Shown: positions 1-6,689 of the stretch, piece by piece | How the letters are laid out: every line of letters begins with the position of its first letter | Position numbering within the stretch: position 1 is the stretch's first letter | The notes under the pieces: generated by a model | Told to the model about the DNA's origin: nothing | Databases searched by the model: none | What the model saw: only the letters and a program-made list of their open reading frames with translations | NCBI GenBank assembly: GCA_903847495.1 | Contig: CAINDT010000162.1 | Location: 1 to 7,177 of the forward strand | Reading direction: 5' to 3' | Length of the DNA: 7,177 bases | From: an uncultured Actinomycetes bacterium | Lineage (GTDB): Bacteria > Actinomycetota > Thermoleophilia > Gaiellales > F1-60-MAGs149 | Position numbers and translations under genes: made by a program

Positions 1-1344
1 CAACGCCTGCAGCGGCTCGCCAAGGCGCACGGACTGCAGATCCTCTTCGCCAACGTCCCGCTCACCTCCGAGGAACAGGGGCCCTGGCTGCGAACCCTCG
101 CCAGCTGGTTCCCGCGCAAGAGCAACGTCTGGTATCTCCCCGAGACCGATCCCGCCTGCAGTGCGTTCACCGCGGGCCCTGCGTGCAGCGACACGGAGGC
201 GTGGATCTGGTCGCAGAGCAACGCCATCCGCGCGCTGCGCTCCGCCGGCGTGCGAACCCCGATCGTGGTCAACCTCCCCGCCGGCTCGCAATCCGTCAGC
301 CTCAACTGGGCGACCGCGCTCTCCGATCGCAACCTCGTTTACGGCGTGCATCCCTCGAGCGGCGGTCGTATTCGCTTCTCCGGGGAGTCCAACCACGCCC
401 TGACCGTCTCCCTCAAGGAGGCCACGGCGCGGGTACCCGTGATCTTCGACGACATCGCCCGCGTCCAGACGACCGTGCGCCTCGAGCGCAACGGCACGGA
501 GAACCACACCCGCTGGACGCGCAGCTCCACGACGACAACCGACACCCTCCGCTGGTCGCAGGGCCTGCTGGACTGGGTCACCGGCTGGACCGTGATCGAC
601 GGCGGCGATGGCGCCATCGTGGACGGCTTCGGCACGGCGACGCGCGACCAGCTCGGCAAGGGACGCCGGCAGTTCACGACGTGGGGTCGAACGGCAGCGG
701 CCGGGTACTTCGCGATCACCTATCGCGCTCAGGCCGGCAAGGATCCCGGCACCCGCTTCCCCGGCGGGTTCGAGTACGGCGATCGCGGCGCGGGCGTGCG
801 CGAGTTGCAGCAGAGCCTCGCGCGCCTTGGCTACCTGGCGCCGCGCTTCGTCACAGGCAGCTTCGACAGCGCGACGTGGCAGGCGGTCACGGGCTTCCAG
901 GGCTACGAACGACTCGACCGCACGGGTGTCGCTGGTGCCGAGACGGTTGCCCTCGCACACCGCGCCGATCGTCCCGTAGCCCGACGCACCGAGGCCGGAC
1001 GCCACATCGAAGTGGACCTGACACGGCAGGTCCTGCTGCTCGTGAACGCCGACGGCAGCGTGGCGCGCGTCGTCCATATCTCCAGCGGGGCGACGGGAAA
1101 CACCCCCGTTGGCGATTTCACCGTCACGCGCCAGGAGCTGCGGAGCTGGTCGAAGCCGTTCAAGTCGTGGCTGCCGTACGCCTCGTACTTCTTCGAGGGC
1201 TTCGCGATGCACGAGTACGCCGACGTGCCCGAGTACCCGGCGTCGCACGGCTGCGTGCGCGTTCCCGCCAGCGATTCCGCCGCGGTCTACGCGTTCGCTG
1301 AGATGGGCATGCCCGTCCTGCTGTATCGCACCGACGTCGCCTAA
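1..1344 (+). CDS. L,D-transpeptidase with GH5-like and peptidoglycan-binding regions (5' partial)
   Basis: Frame 1 is open from base 1 to the TAA at 1342-1344, so the gene starts upstream of the window and 447 residues are visible. The C-terminal part (about residues 334-447) is a YkuD-type L,D-transpeptidase domain. It has MHEY at residues 403-406 and the catalytic motif SHGCVRV, with the nucleophile Cys418 at bases 1252-1254. These enzymes form 3-3 cross-links or anchor proteins to peptidoglycan outside the membrane. Residues about 257-318 (starting FEYGDRGAGVRELQQSLARLG) are a PG_binding_1 domain. Residues 1-160 resemble the second half of a GH5-type TIM barrel: NVWYLPETDP fits the acid/base strand, LVYGVHPS the HxY strand, and VPVIFDDIA the nucleophile strand. 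Asp150/Asp151 stand where a Glu is normal, so this region may be inactive; the GH5 match is by eye only. The stop codon overlaps the convergent dnaE2 stop. The transpeptidase call is firm, the glycosidase call tentative. Confidence 0.9.
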   Translation, partial: QRLQRLAKAHGLQILFANVPLTSEEQGPWLRTLASWFPRKSNVWYLPETDPACSAFTAGPACSDTEAWIWSQSNAIRALRSAGVRTPIVVNLPAGSQSVSLNWATALSDRNLVYGVHPSSGGRIRFSGESNHALTVSLKEATARVPVIFDDIARVQTTVRLERNGTENHTRWTRSSTTTTDTLRWSQGLLDWVTGWTVIDGGDGAIVDGFGTATRDQLGKGRRQFTTWGRTAAAGYFAITYRAQAGKDPGTRFPGGFEYGDRGAGVRELQQSLARLGYLAPRFVTGSFDSATWQAVTGFQGYERLDRTGVAGAETVALAHRADRPVARRTEAGRHIEVDLTRQVLLLVNADGSVARVVHISSGATGNTPVGDFTVTRQELRSWSKPFKSWLPYASYFFEGFAMHEYADVPEYPASHGCVRVPASDSAAVYAFAEMGMPVLLYRTDVA

Positions 1345-4300
1345 GCGCGTCGGCGCCCCTGCGCGAAGTGCTGCGGCGGTGGCGCCACGCTGCGCAACTG
1401 CTGGAGGTCGGCCTCCAGGGGCAGCGCGCGGCGGCGGGGCAGGTCCAAGGGCGCCAACGACTCGACGCGAACGGTGGTCTGCCCCTCCCGCAGCTCGAGC
1501 GTGCCGCGGACCAGCAGCAGCGGCTCGCTGCGCGCCAACAGGCGATGCTGCTCGTACACGTCGGGCATCAGCACGAGGTTGAACAGCCCGTGCTCGTCCT
1601 CCAGCAGGAGGAACACGATGCCCTTCGCGCTGCCGGGACGCTGACGGGCCACGGCGAGACCGGGAATCACCACCGGTGCACCGTGCGGTAGGCCCGCGAG
1701 CCGCGATGAGTCGAGGAGGTCGACATCGAGCAGCGGCCGCAACTGCCGAATCGGATGCTCCCGCACGGAGACGCCCGTCGTCGCGTAGTCGGAGACGAGC
1801 AGCTCCCAGGCCCCGGGCTCGGGCAGCCCCCGTGGTGCCTCGCCGAGTTGCAGGTCGAAGGCCAGCTGGCTGCCCATCCCCTGTCCGAGCGGGCGCGCCG
1901 CCAGTCCGAGCTCCCACAGCAATCGACGACGCGGCCCAAGCGCATCGCAGGCGCCGGCAGCGATCAGTCGCTGCAGCCGCTGCGTGGGCAGGTCGAGGCG
2001 ATTGGCCAGAGCCCGCACATCGGCAAACGCTCCTCGCTGCTCGCGCTCCGCGACGATCGCGGCGGCATCCTCCTCGCCGAGGCCGATCACCTGTCGCAGA
2101 CCGAGCCGCACGGCTCGCTCGCCCTCGCAACGGGCCTCGACCTGTGAGTGCCGGATGTCGACCGGCAACACCTGCACCTCTCGACGCTCGGCGTCGCGGA
2201 TCAAGGAGGCAGGCGGATAGAACCCCATCGGCTGCTCCATCAGCAGCGCGCAGAGGAACGCCGCCGGGTGATGGTGCCGTAGCCACGCGCTCTGGTACGC
2301 GAGCAGGGCGAAGGCCGCCGAGTGCGACTTGGGGAAGCCGAACGCGGAGAACGCGAGAATCTGCCGGAACACGGTGCGCGCGATGTGCTCCGGCACGCCG
2401 CGGTCCGCCGTGCCCGTCAGGAAGGCCTGCCACTGAGCCTCGAGTCCCGCCCGGCTGCGCCGTCGGCTCATCGCCCGTCGCAGCGCCTCGGCCTGCCCCG
2501 GCGTAAAGCCCGCCAATGCCTGCGCAACATCGAGCACCTGATCCTGGAAGATGATCACGCCGAGCGTCTCGCGCAGCGGCTCCTCGAGCAACGGATGCTC
2601 GTAGGGGATGGGGATGGTGGGATCTGCACGCCGGGCCATACGACGCTGGATGTAGGGGTTGACGGCGCCGCCCTGGATCGGGCCGGGGCGGACGAGCGCG
2701 ACCTCGACCACCAGGTCGTCGAGGCAGGTGGGCTGCACGCGCAGCAGGGTCTGCATCTGCGCGCGCGACTCGATCTGGAAGACGCCGACGGTATCGGCCG
2801 CGCGGATCTCCGCATAGACGGCGTCGTCATCGAGCGGCACGCGTGACAGATCGACGCTGCGGCCCGTGCTGCGGTGGATCTCCGAGACACAGCGCTCGAC
2901 GGCGCTGAGCATGCCGAGACCGAGCAGGTCGATCTTGAGGAACCCGGCGTCGGCGACGGCGTCCTTGTCCCACTGGCAGATGGTGCGCCCGGCCATGGCC
3001 GCGGGCTGGAGCGGTACGAGCTCGCTGAGCGGCCGATCGGAGACGATCATCCCTCCCGGGTGCTGGGAGAGATGCCGTGGCAGCCCGCTGATCTGGGCGC
3101 ACAGCGTGGCCAGAAGCCGCAGGCGACGATCATCGGCCCGCTCGCGCAGGCCCGGCACCCGCCGCAGCTCCTCACCGACCGCCTCCGCGCTCCAGCCGTC
3201 GGAGGCCGCGGCAAGGCGGGCGATATCGCCGGTTGGCAGCGCCAGAGCCTTGCCGATCTCGCGGATCGCGCCCTTCGAGCGGTAGGTGGCGAAGGCGCCC
3301 ACCAGCGCGGCCTGCTGATCGCCGTAGTGCGTGTGAATGCGGCGGATCAGCTCGGCGCGGATGTCGCGCGGGAAGTCCAGATCGATATCGGGCGTGGAGG
3401 CGAGCTCCTCGTTGAGGAAGCGTCCGAGCGACAGCCGCCCGGCCACGGGATCGATATGCGAGAGGCCGGTCAGGTAGCAGACGATCGAGCCGACGCTGGA
3501 ACCGCGACCGCGCCCGGGCGGCAGCACGTTGCGCGCGGCATCGGCGCCGCGGATCTCGAGCGCGACCTCGCGTGCCAATTCGAGGATCTCCCGGTGCAGC
3601 AGGAAGAACCCGGCCAGATCATGGCGGCGGATCAGCGCGAGCTCGGTGGCGAGCCGCTCCACGGCCTCCTGCCGCCAGGGTGAGGCAGGCGGGTACCGGG
3701 CGTCAAGATGCAGCTCGCACAGCTCCTTGAGCGCTCGGTCGGAGTCGGACTCGCGCTCCGGCGGTCGGTAGCCGAGGCTCCGTGTCAGGTCGAAGCCACA
3801 GCGCTCGCCAATGCGGCGCGTCTCCCGGATCGCCTCAGGCAGGTCGGCGAACAACTCGACCATGTCGGCTGGTGCCTTCAGCACGTGCTCGCGATTGCCG
3901 CGCAGTCGCGCCGTGCAGGCGTCGAGCGAGGCGTGCTCGCGGATCGCGACGAGCACGTCCTGCAGCGGTCCACGGCGCCGCAGGTGCAGGTGCACGTCGT
4001 TCGTGGCAACGACAGGGATACGCCGTTCTCGCGCCAGTTGCGCGAAGGTCCGCAACTGCTGCTCGGCCCCCTGGCGAAAGGGACGCTGCAGCTCGATCGC
4101 CAGGCGCTCCCCGAAGGCCTCCAGCAGCCGATCCCGGCGTCTGCGGGCCACCAGTGGATCGACGCTGCGCAGCACGCCCCGGTCGGGACAGCCGGTCAGG
4201 CAGGTGAGCCCCTCGGCGTGCGCCAGCACAAGCTCCAAGCCGACCTGCGGCGCCTGGGCGACCGTGCCATCGGCGCCACGCGTGCCGGCGTGCGCTGCGG

Positions 4301-4592
4301 TGATCAGTCGGCAGAGGTTCGCGTAGCCGGCACGGCTCTCGACGAGCAGGACGAGATGATGCGCATCGCCATCGGTCTCGACGGTCAACTCGCAGCCGGT
4401 GATCGCCTGCAGCCCAGCCGCCGTCGCAGCGTGGGCAAAGGGGAGGGCGGCGCAGAGGTTGTCGTGGTCGGTCAGGGCCAGCGCCGTGTAGCCGAGCGCG
4501 CAGGCGCGATCGACGAGCTCCTCGGGGTGCGCCACGCCGTCGAGGAACGAGTAGGCCGAGTGGCAATGCAGCTCGACGTAGTCAGCTGCCAT
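1341..4592 (-). CDS. dnaE2: Error-prone DNA polymerase DnaE2 (C-family)
   Basis: This 1083-residue C-family DNA polymerase does translesion synthesis after DNA damage, working with ImuB and the sliding clamp. An N-terminal PHP domain opens with ELHCHSAYS (His9, His11) and continues with LTDHDN. The palm carries PDIDLDFP, whose Asp404 and Asp406 match the two metal-binding aspartates of Pol III alpha, and FLKIDLLGLG, whose Asp555 matches the third. An OB-fold region lies near residues 970-1050 (from GAPVVIPGLAV). The protein ends soon after, without the long C-terminal tau-binding region of replicative DnaE1. That and the length identify DnaE2. All catalytic residues are present. I chose the ATG at 4590-4592 because the PHP domain begins five codons later. 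An in-frame ATG at 4745 would add 51 low-complexity residues covering the DUF6504 gene. The start overlaps the DUF6504 stop (ATGGCAGCTGA). It is last in an operon whose only visible promoter region carries an SOS box. The stop is TAG. Confidence 0.97.
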   Translation of the reverse strand: MAADYVELHCHSAYSFLDGVAHPEELVDRACALGYTALALTDHDNLCAALPFAHAATAAGLQAITGCELTVETDGDAHHLVLLVESRAGYANLCRLITAAHAGTRGADGTVAQAPQVGLELVLAHAEGLTCLTGCPDRGVLRSVDPLVARRRRDRLLEAFGERLAIELQRPFRQGAEQQLRTFAQLARERRIPVVATNDVHLHLRRRGPLQDVLVAIREHASLDACTARLRGNREHVLKAPADMVELFADLPEAIRETRRIGERCGFDLTRSLGYRPPERESDSDRALKELCELHLDARYPPASPWRQEAVERLATELALIRRHDLAGFFLLHREILELAREVALEIRGADAARNVLPPGRGRGSSVGSIVCYLTGLSHIDPVAGRLSLGRFLNEELASTPDIDLDFPRDIRAELIRRIHTHYGDQQAALVGAFATYRSKGAIREIGKALALPTGDIARLAAASDGWSAEAVGEELRRVPGLRERADDRRLRLLATLCAQISGLPRHLSQHPGGMIVSDRPLSELVPLQPAAMAGRTICQWDKDAVADAGFLKIDLLGLGMLSAVERCVSEIHRSTGRSVDLSRVPLDDDAVYAEIRAADTVGVFQIESRAQMQTLLRVQPTCLDDLVVEVALVRPGPIQGGAVNPYIQRRMARRADPTIPIPYEHPLLEEPLRETLGVIIFQDQVLDVAQALAGFTPGQAEALRRAMSRRRSRAGLEAQWQAFLTGTADRGVPEHIARTVFRQILAFSAFGFPKSHSAAFALLAYQSAWLRHHHPAAFLCALLMEQPMGFYPPASLIRDAERREVQVLPVDIRHSQVEARCEGERAVRLGLRQVIGLGEEDAAAIVAEREQRGAFADVRALANRLDLPTQRLQRLIAAGACDALGPRRRLLWELGLAARPLGQGMGSQLAFDLQLGEAPRGLPEPGAWELLVSDYATTGVSVREHPIRQLRPLLDVDLLDSSRLAGLPHGAPVVIPGLAVARQRPGSAKGIVFLLLEDEHGLFNLVLMPDVYEQHRLLARSEPLLLVRGTLELREGQTTVRVESLAPLDLPRRRALPLEADLQQLRSVAPPPQHFAQGRRRA

Positions 4593-4833
4593 AGCGCCAC
4601 CAGGTGCCGTTGCGGCGATCCTCGTAGACGGTGCAGAGCCGCCCGCCGACAAGCGCGACGGCGAAGCAGCGGCGGCGACAGGGTGTGCCCCACCAGCCCT
4701 CCTCGATGCGCCACTCCTCGCGCACGGCCTCGACTGCGCAGCCATCGACGCTGAGCGGCCGGCCGTCGGCAGCGGGGCCGACGCGGCAGGCGCGTGGCGT
4801 CTGCGACGGCAGCGGTCGCAGCGATGCGCTCAC
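4582..4833 (-). CDS. DUF6504 family small protein between imuB and dnaE2
   Basis: An 83-residue protein of unknown biochemical role. Its core, VREEWRIEEGWWGTPCRRR followed by a variable strand and then VYEDRRNGTWWRYGS, fits the DUF6504 family as I recall it. That family is a small Trp/Arg-rich domain often encoded next to imuB and dnaE2 in actinobacteria. The first 35 residues are low-complexity. The start is GTG at 4831-4833, sharing a GTGA 4-bp overlap with the imuB TGA. The stop TGA at 4582-4584 lies inside the first codons of dnaE2. There is no clear Shine-Dalgarno before the GTG, so translation probably depends on ribosomes finishing imuB. Position suggests an accessory factor of the mutasome, but nothing in the sequence shows a catalytic motif. 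The family assignment is from memory of the W-rich signature. The gene is easily missed because a longer dnaE2 model would cover it. Confidence 0.85.
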   Translation of the reverse strand: MSASLRPLPSQTPRACRVGPAADGRPLSVDGCAVEAVREEWRIEEGWWGTPCRRRCFAVALVGGRLCTVYEDRRNGTWWRYGS

Positions 4834-6023
4834 CGCGGTGTGAGCCCGTAACGGCGCTCGGGCAGGCGACTGGCCGGGTCGACGCCGACGACGCGGAGCA
4901 GAGCCCCCTCGCCGACCGCCGCGCGCACCTGCTGCGCAGCACCCTCGAGGCGGCGATCGCGCTCGGCGCCCTCGCGCTCGAGCAGTGTCAGCTGACGCGC
5001 ATCTGCCGACAGCTCGGCGAAGGTCAAGGCCAGACGCTCGGCCGGAGCGGGCAGCCGACGAGCTTTCGGCAGCAGCGCCAGCAGCAGCCGCGGCACATCG
5101 ACGGTCGGCTCGCGCAGCGGCACCTCGCAGCTCCAGGACTCGCCGGTGACGAGGCGTGCCTGCAGGCGCAGCAGCCGCGGTGCCGCATCGCCACGCTCGG
5201 GCAGCAGCACGGTGCGACTGATCAGGATTCCCATCGCCTGCTCGAGCGCGGCATCGGTGGCGATCGGCTCGTTGGGTCGGAGCACGCTGCGGACCAGCCG
5301 CGGCGGCACCTGCGCGACGATCGCCGCGCCGTCCTCGCCGCGAGCCATCTGCCAGGCCGCGACACCGGCCGGCCCGAAGCGGTCGCGTACGGCGATGCGC
5401 GAGAGGGAGGCAACTCCGCCGAGGCGATCGATGCCGACCAGGGTGAGCGCCTCGCAGAGCTCGGCGGGACTGCCGCCGTCCTCGTGCAGCAGCCGAACCG
5501 GCAGCGGCGCAATCGCCTCGAGCACCTCCTCGGCACCGAGCACGCGCGGGCGACGCCGGGCGAGCCGCGCGGCCATCAGCGCGGCGAAGCGGGTAGGAGC
5601 AGCGCCGAGACGGAGCGTCTCATCCGGTCGCGCGAGCTCGTGCAGGCGCTCGATCAGGCGGCGCGGACCACCGTGCAGCCGCAGCCCCGGCGTCGCGTCG
5701 ATCAGGACACGGCCGGGTGCGATCTCCTCAACGGGCAGACCGAGCGCATCGACGTCGCGCAGCAGTCGCGCCGCGCGTTCCTCGAGCCCGACCGGATCGG
5801 GCGGCACGAGCCGCAGACCGGGGCAGAGGGTGAGCGCCTCCGACAGCGGCATGCCGCTGCGCACGCCGCTCGCCTCGGCCACGGCCGAGGGCAGGCCGAT
5901 CCGTGCCTCGCCGAAGGGAGCGGGGCCGAGCGCGACGGGTACGCCCGTCTCCGGCTGCCGCGTGCCCTGCGCAGCCAGGGCAACGAGCAGGGGGAGACGG
6001 GGAATGTGCAGGGCGAGCAGCAT
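4830..6023 (-). CDS. imuB: ImuB-like catalytically degenerate Y-family polymerase
   Basis: A 397-residue member of the Y-family DNA polymerase superfamily, of the ImuB type that acts as scaffold and clamp adaptor for DnaE2 in damage-induced mutagenesis. The fold signature is visible: an N-terminal strand MLLALHIPRLPLLVAL, GVRSGMPLSEALTLCPGL at about residues 53-70, and a little-finger-like region beyond about residue 245. Acidic residues needed for catalysis are missing. Motif I reads ALHIPRL instead of a D-x-D type strand, and the normal S-x-D-E motif is replaced by EIAPGRVLID near residues 100-109. It should therefore not polymerise, as described for mycobacterial ImuB. QLTLL at residues 344-348 is a plausible beta-clamp motif of the QLxLF type. 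The ATG at 6021-6023 lies 17 bp from a perfect LexA box. The stop TGA overlaps the GTG start of the DUF6504 gene. No imuA lies upstream. Confidence 0.93.
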   Translation of the reverse strand: MLLALHIPRLPLLVALAAQGTRQPETGVPVALGPAPFGEARIGLPSAVAEASGVRSGMPLSEALTLCPGLRLVPPDPVGLEERAARLLRDVDALGLPVEEIAPGRVLIDATPGLRLHGGPRRLIERLHELARPDETLRLGAAPTRFAALMAARLARRRPRVLGAEEVLEAIAPLPVRLLHEDGGSPAELCEALTLVGIDRLGGVASLSRIAVRDRFGPAGVAAWQMARGEDGAAIVAQVPPRLVRSVLRPNEPIATDAALEQAMGILISRTVLLPERGDAAPRLLRLQARLVTGESWSCEVPLREPTVDVPRLLLALLPKARRLPAPAERLALTFAELSADARQLTLLEREGAERDRRLEGAAQQVRAAVGEGALLRVVGVDPASRLPERRYGLTPR

Positions 6024-6032
6024 CGCCCACCC

Positions 6033-6038
6033 AGTCTA
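6033..6038 (-). promoter_or_regulatory. Candidate -10 element of the imuB operon
   Basis: On the minus strand TAGACT fits the actinobacterial -10 pattern TANNNT and lies 9 bases before the imuB ATG. A start site about 7 bases downstream would give a leaderless or nearly leaderless mRNA, and the LexA box would sit in the -10/-35 spacer. A second TANNNT (TATGTT, 6043-6048) lies inside the LexA box and is an alternative. No convincing -35 is visible, and a weak GGGTGGG before the ATG could instead be a ribosome binding site. Confidence 0.35.
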
Positions 6039-6040
6039 AT

Positions 6041-6054
6041 CGAACATATGTTCG
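6041..6054 (-). promoter_or_regulatory. LexA operator (SOS box) upstream of imuB
   Basis: CGAACATATGTTCG is a perfect 14-bp palindrome that matches the CGAAC-N4-GTTCG operator bound by LexA in Gram-positive bacteria and actinobacteria. It sits in the only gap of the right half of the window, 17 bp before the imuB ATG and 8 bp after the stop of the selenoprotein gene. Repression here would control imuB, the DUF6504 gene and dnaE2 together. The site is seen directly; LexA binding is inferred from the consensus. Confidence 0.92.
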
Positions 6055-6062
6055 TATGCGAG

Positions 6063-6689
6063 TCAGTCGTCGATCTGGACGGAGCCCGCCTCGAGCTGCG
6101 CGATCACCTGCTCGAAGACCTCGTGCGGCTGGGCGCCCATCAGCAGGTACTTCTCCTGCAGGACAAAGGCTGGCACGGCGTTGATGCCCATCGCGTGCGC
6201 CTCGCGCGTCGACTCCTGGACGACGGGACGGAAACGCCGCGAGGCGATCGCCTCATCGACGGCCTCGGCGGCAAGGCCAACCGAGATGGCGACGTCGCGG
6301 ATCACGTCGGGGTCGGCGACGTTGCGCTCCTGCTCCCACATGGCCTGCATGACGGCCTCGTGGTATGCGGGATGACAGCCCTCCGCGCGCGCCAGCTCGC
6401 CGAGCTCGAGTGCGAGCTGCGTGTTCGGCGTGATCTCCGGATGCGGAGCGTAGGCGAAGCCGCTCTCCGCGAACATCGCGGCAACGCGCTCCACGTGCTC
6501 CTCGCCGTACTTGGCGATCAGGTCGGCCCGCGGGATGCCCTCAGGCGGGTACTCCGGATGCAGGTCCCAGGGGAGCCACTCGATCTGAGCGCCATACTGG
6601 CGCTCGAGCCACGTCGCGCGCTCACACGCGACACGGCAGAACGGTCAAAGGAAGTCCGACCAGATCAGGATGCGCAACGGCTCACTCAC
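6063..6689 (-). CDS. FrnE-like DsbA-family selenoprotein (TGA read as Sec)
   Basis: A 208-residue thioredoxin-fold thiol/disulfide oxidoreductase of the DsbA/FrnE group, probably cytoplasmic since no signal peptide is visible. Reading from GTG at 6687-6689, the N-terminus is a hydrophobic strand (LRILIWSDFL), then TGA at codon 15, then PFCRVAC. The TGA falls where the first cysteine of the family's C-P-x-C motif should be, giving U15-P-F-C18. The reading continues in family style with WLPWDLHPEYP, a helical insert, and a cis-Pro loop NAVPAF (Pro173), ending QIDD. The length suits the family. The GTG overlaps the stop of the upstream membrane-protein gene (GTGA), and GGAGA lies 6 bases before it, so the start is well supported. 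A hairpin fitting a bacterial SECIS follows the TGA. Other genes here, and this one, use TGA as a normal stop, so global reassignment is unlikely. The alternatives are a nonsense-mutated pseudogene or a sequence error of Cys TGC/TGT to TGA. Annotation from a downstream GTG or ATG would lose the active site. Confidence 0.88.
6609..6636 (-). promoter_or_regulatory. Candidate bacterial SECIS hairpin
   Basis: Starting 8 nt after the TGA, arm CCGUGUCGCG (6627-6636) pairs along all ten positions with CGCGACGUGG (6609-6618), including two adjacent G-U wobbles. It encloses the 8-nt loop UGUGAGCG (6619-6626). The loop starts 18 nt after the UGA and has G at its second position. Both fit the described bacterial SECIS rules: a loop about 16-37 nt past UGA, with G in the first two loop bases. 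A terminal U-G pair could shrink the loop to six bases starting with G. The hairpin also encodes residues 19-27 of the protein. Confidence 0.78.
6645..6647 (-). other. Selenocysteine codon (in-frame TGA, Sec15)
   Basis: TGA on the minus strand, in frame with both the GTG start at 6689 and the downstream reading frame to 6063. It replaces the N-terminal redox-active cysteine of the DsbA-family motif, with C18 retained as the resolving residue. The sequence on both sides is family-like, which argues against a true terminator. Confidence 0.85.

Noticed and set aside
183..1301. 372-codon plus-strand frame overlapping the transpeptidase gene
   Set aside because: An Arg/His/Pro-rich shadow with no domain. 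The frame-1 protein carries clear PG-binding and HGC transpeptidase motifs.
1345..1440. GC-rich inverted repeats just past the transpeptidase stop as a possible terminator
   Set aside because: They are short, imperfect, without a T tract, and lie in the dnaE2 coding sequence; the base composition alone explains them.
1341..4745. Longer DnaE2 starting at the ATG at 4743-4745 (1134 residues)
   Set aside because: The added 51 residues are low-complexity Ala/Arg/Ser with no PHP similarity and would cover most of the DUF6504 gene. The ATG at 4592 sits right before the PHP motif and overlaps the upstream stop in operon style.
6063..6494. A stand-alone 143-codon oxidoreductase gene starting at the GTG at 6492-6494
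   Set aside because: It would lack the first strand and the redox motif of the thioredoxin fold. The same frame extends upstream with family-like sequence through the TGA to a GTG with a ribosome binding site.
6063..6689. Oxidoreductase as a pseudogene broken by a nonsense mutation
   Set aside because: The only in-frame stop is a TGA at the exact active-site Cys position with a fitting hairpin after it, and the rest is intact. A random nonsense mutation there is unlikely, though reads should be checked.
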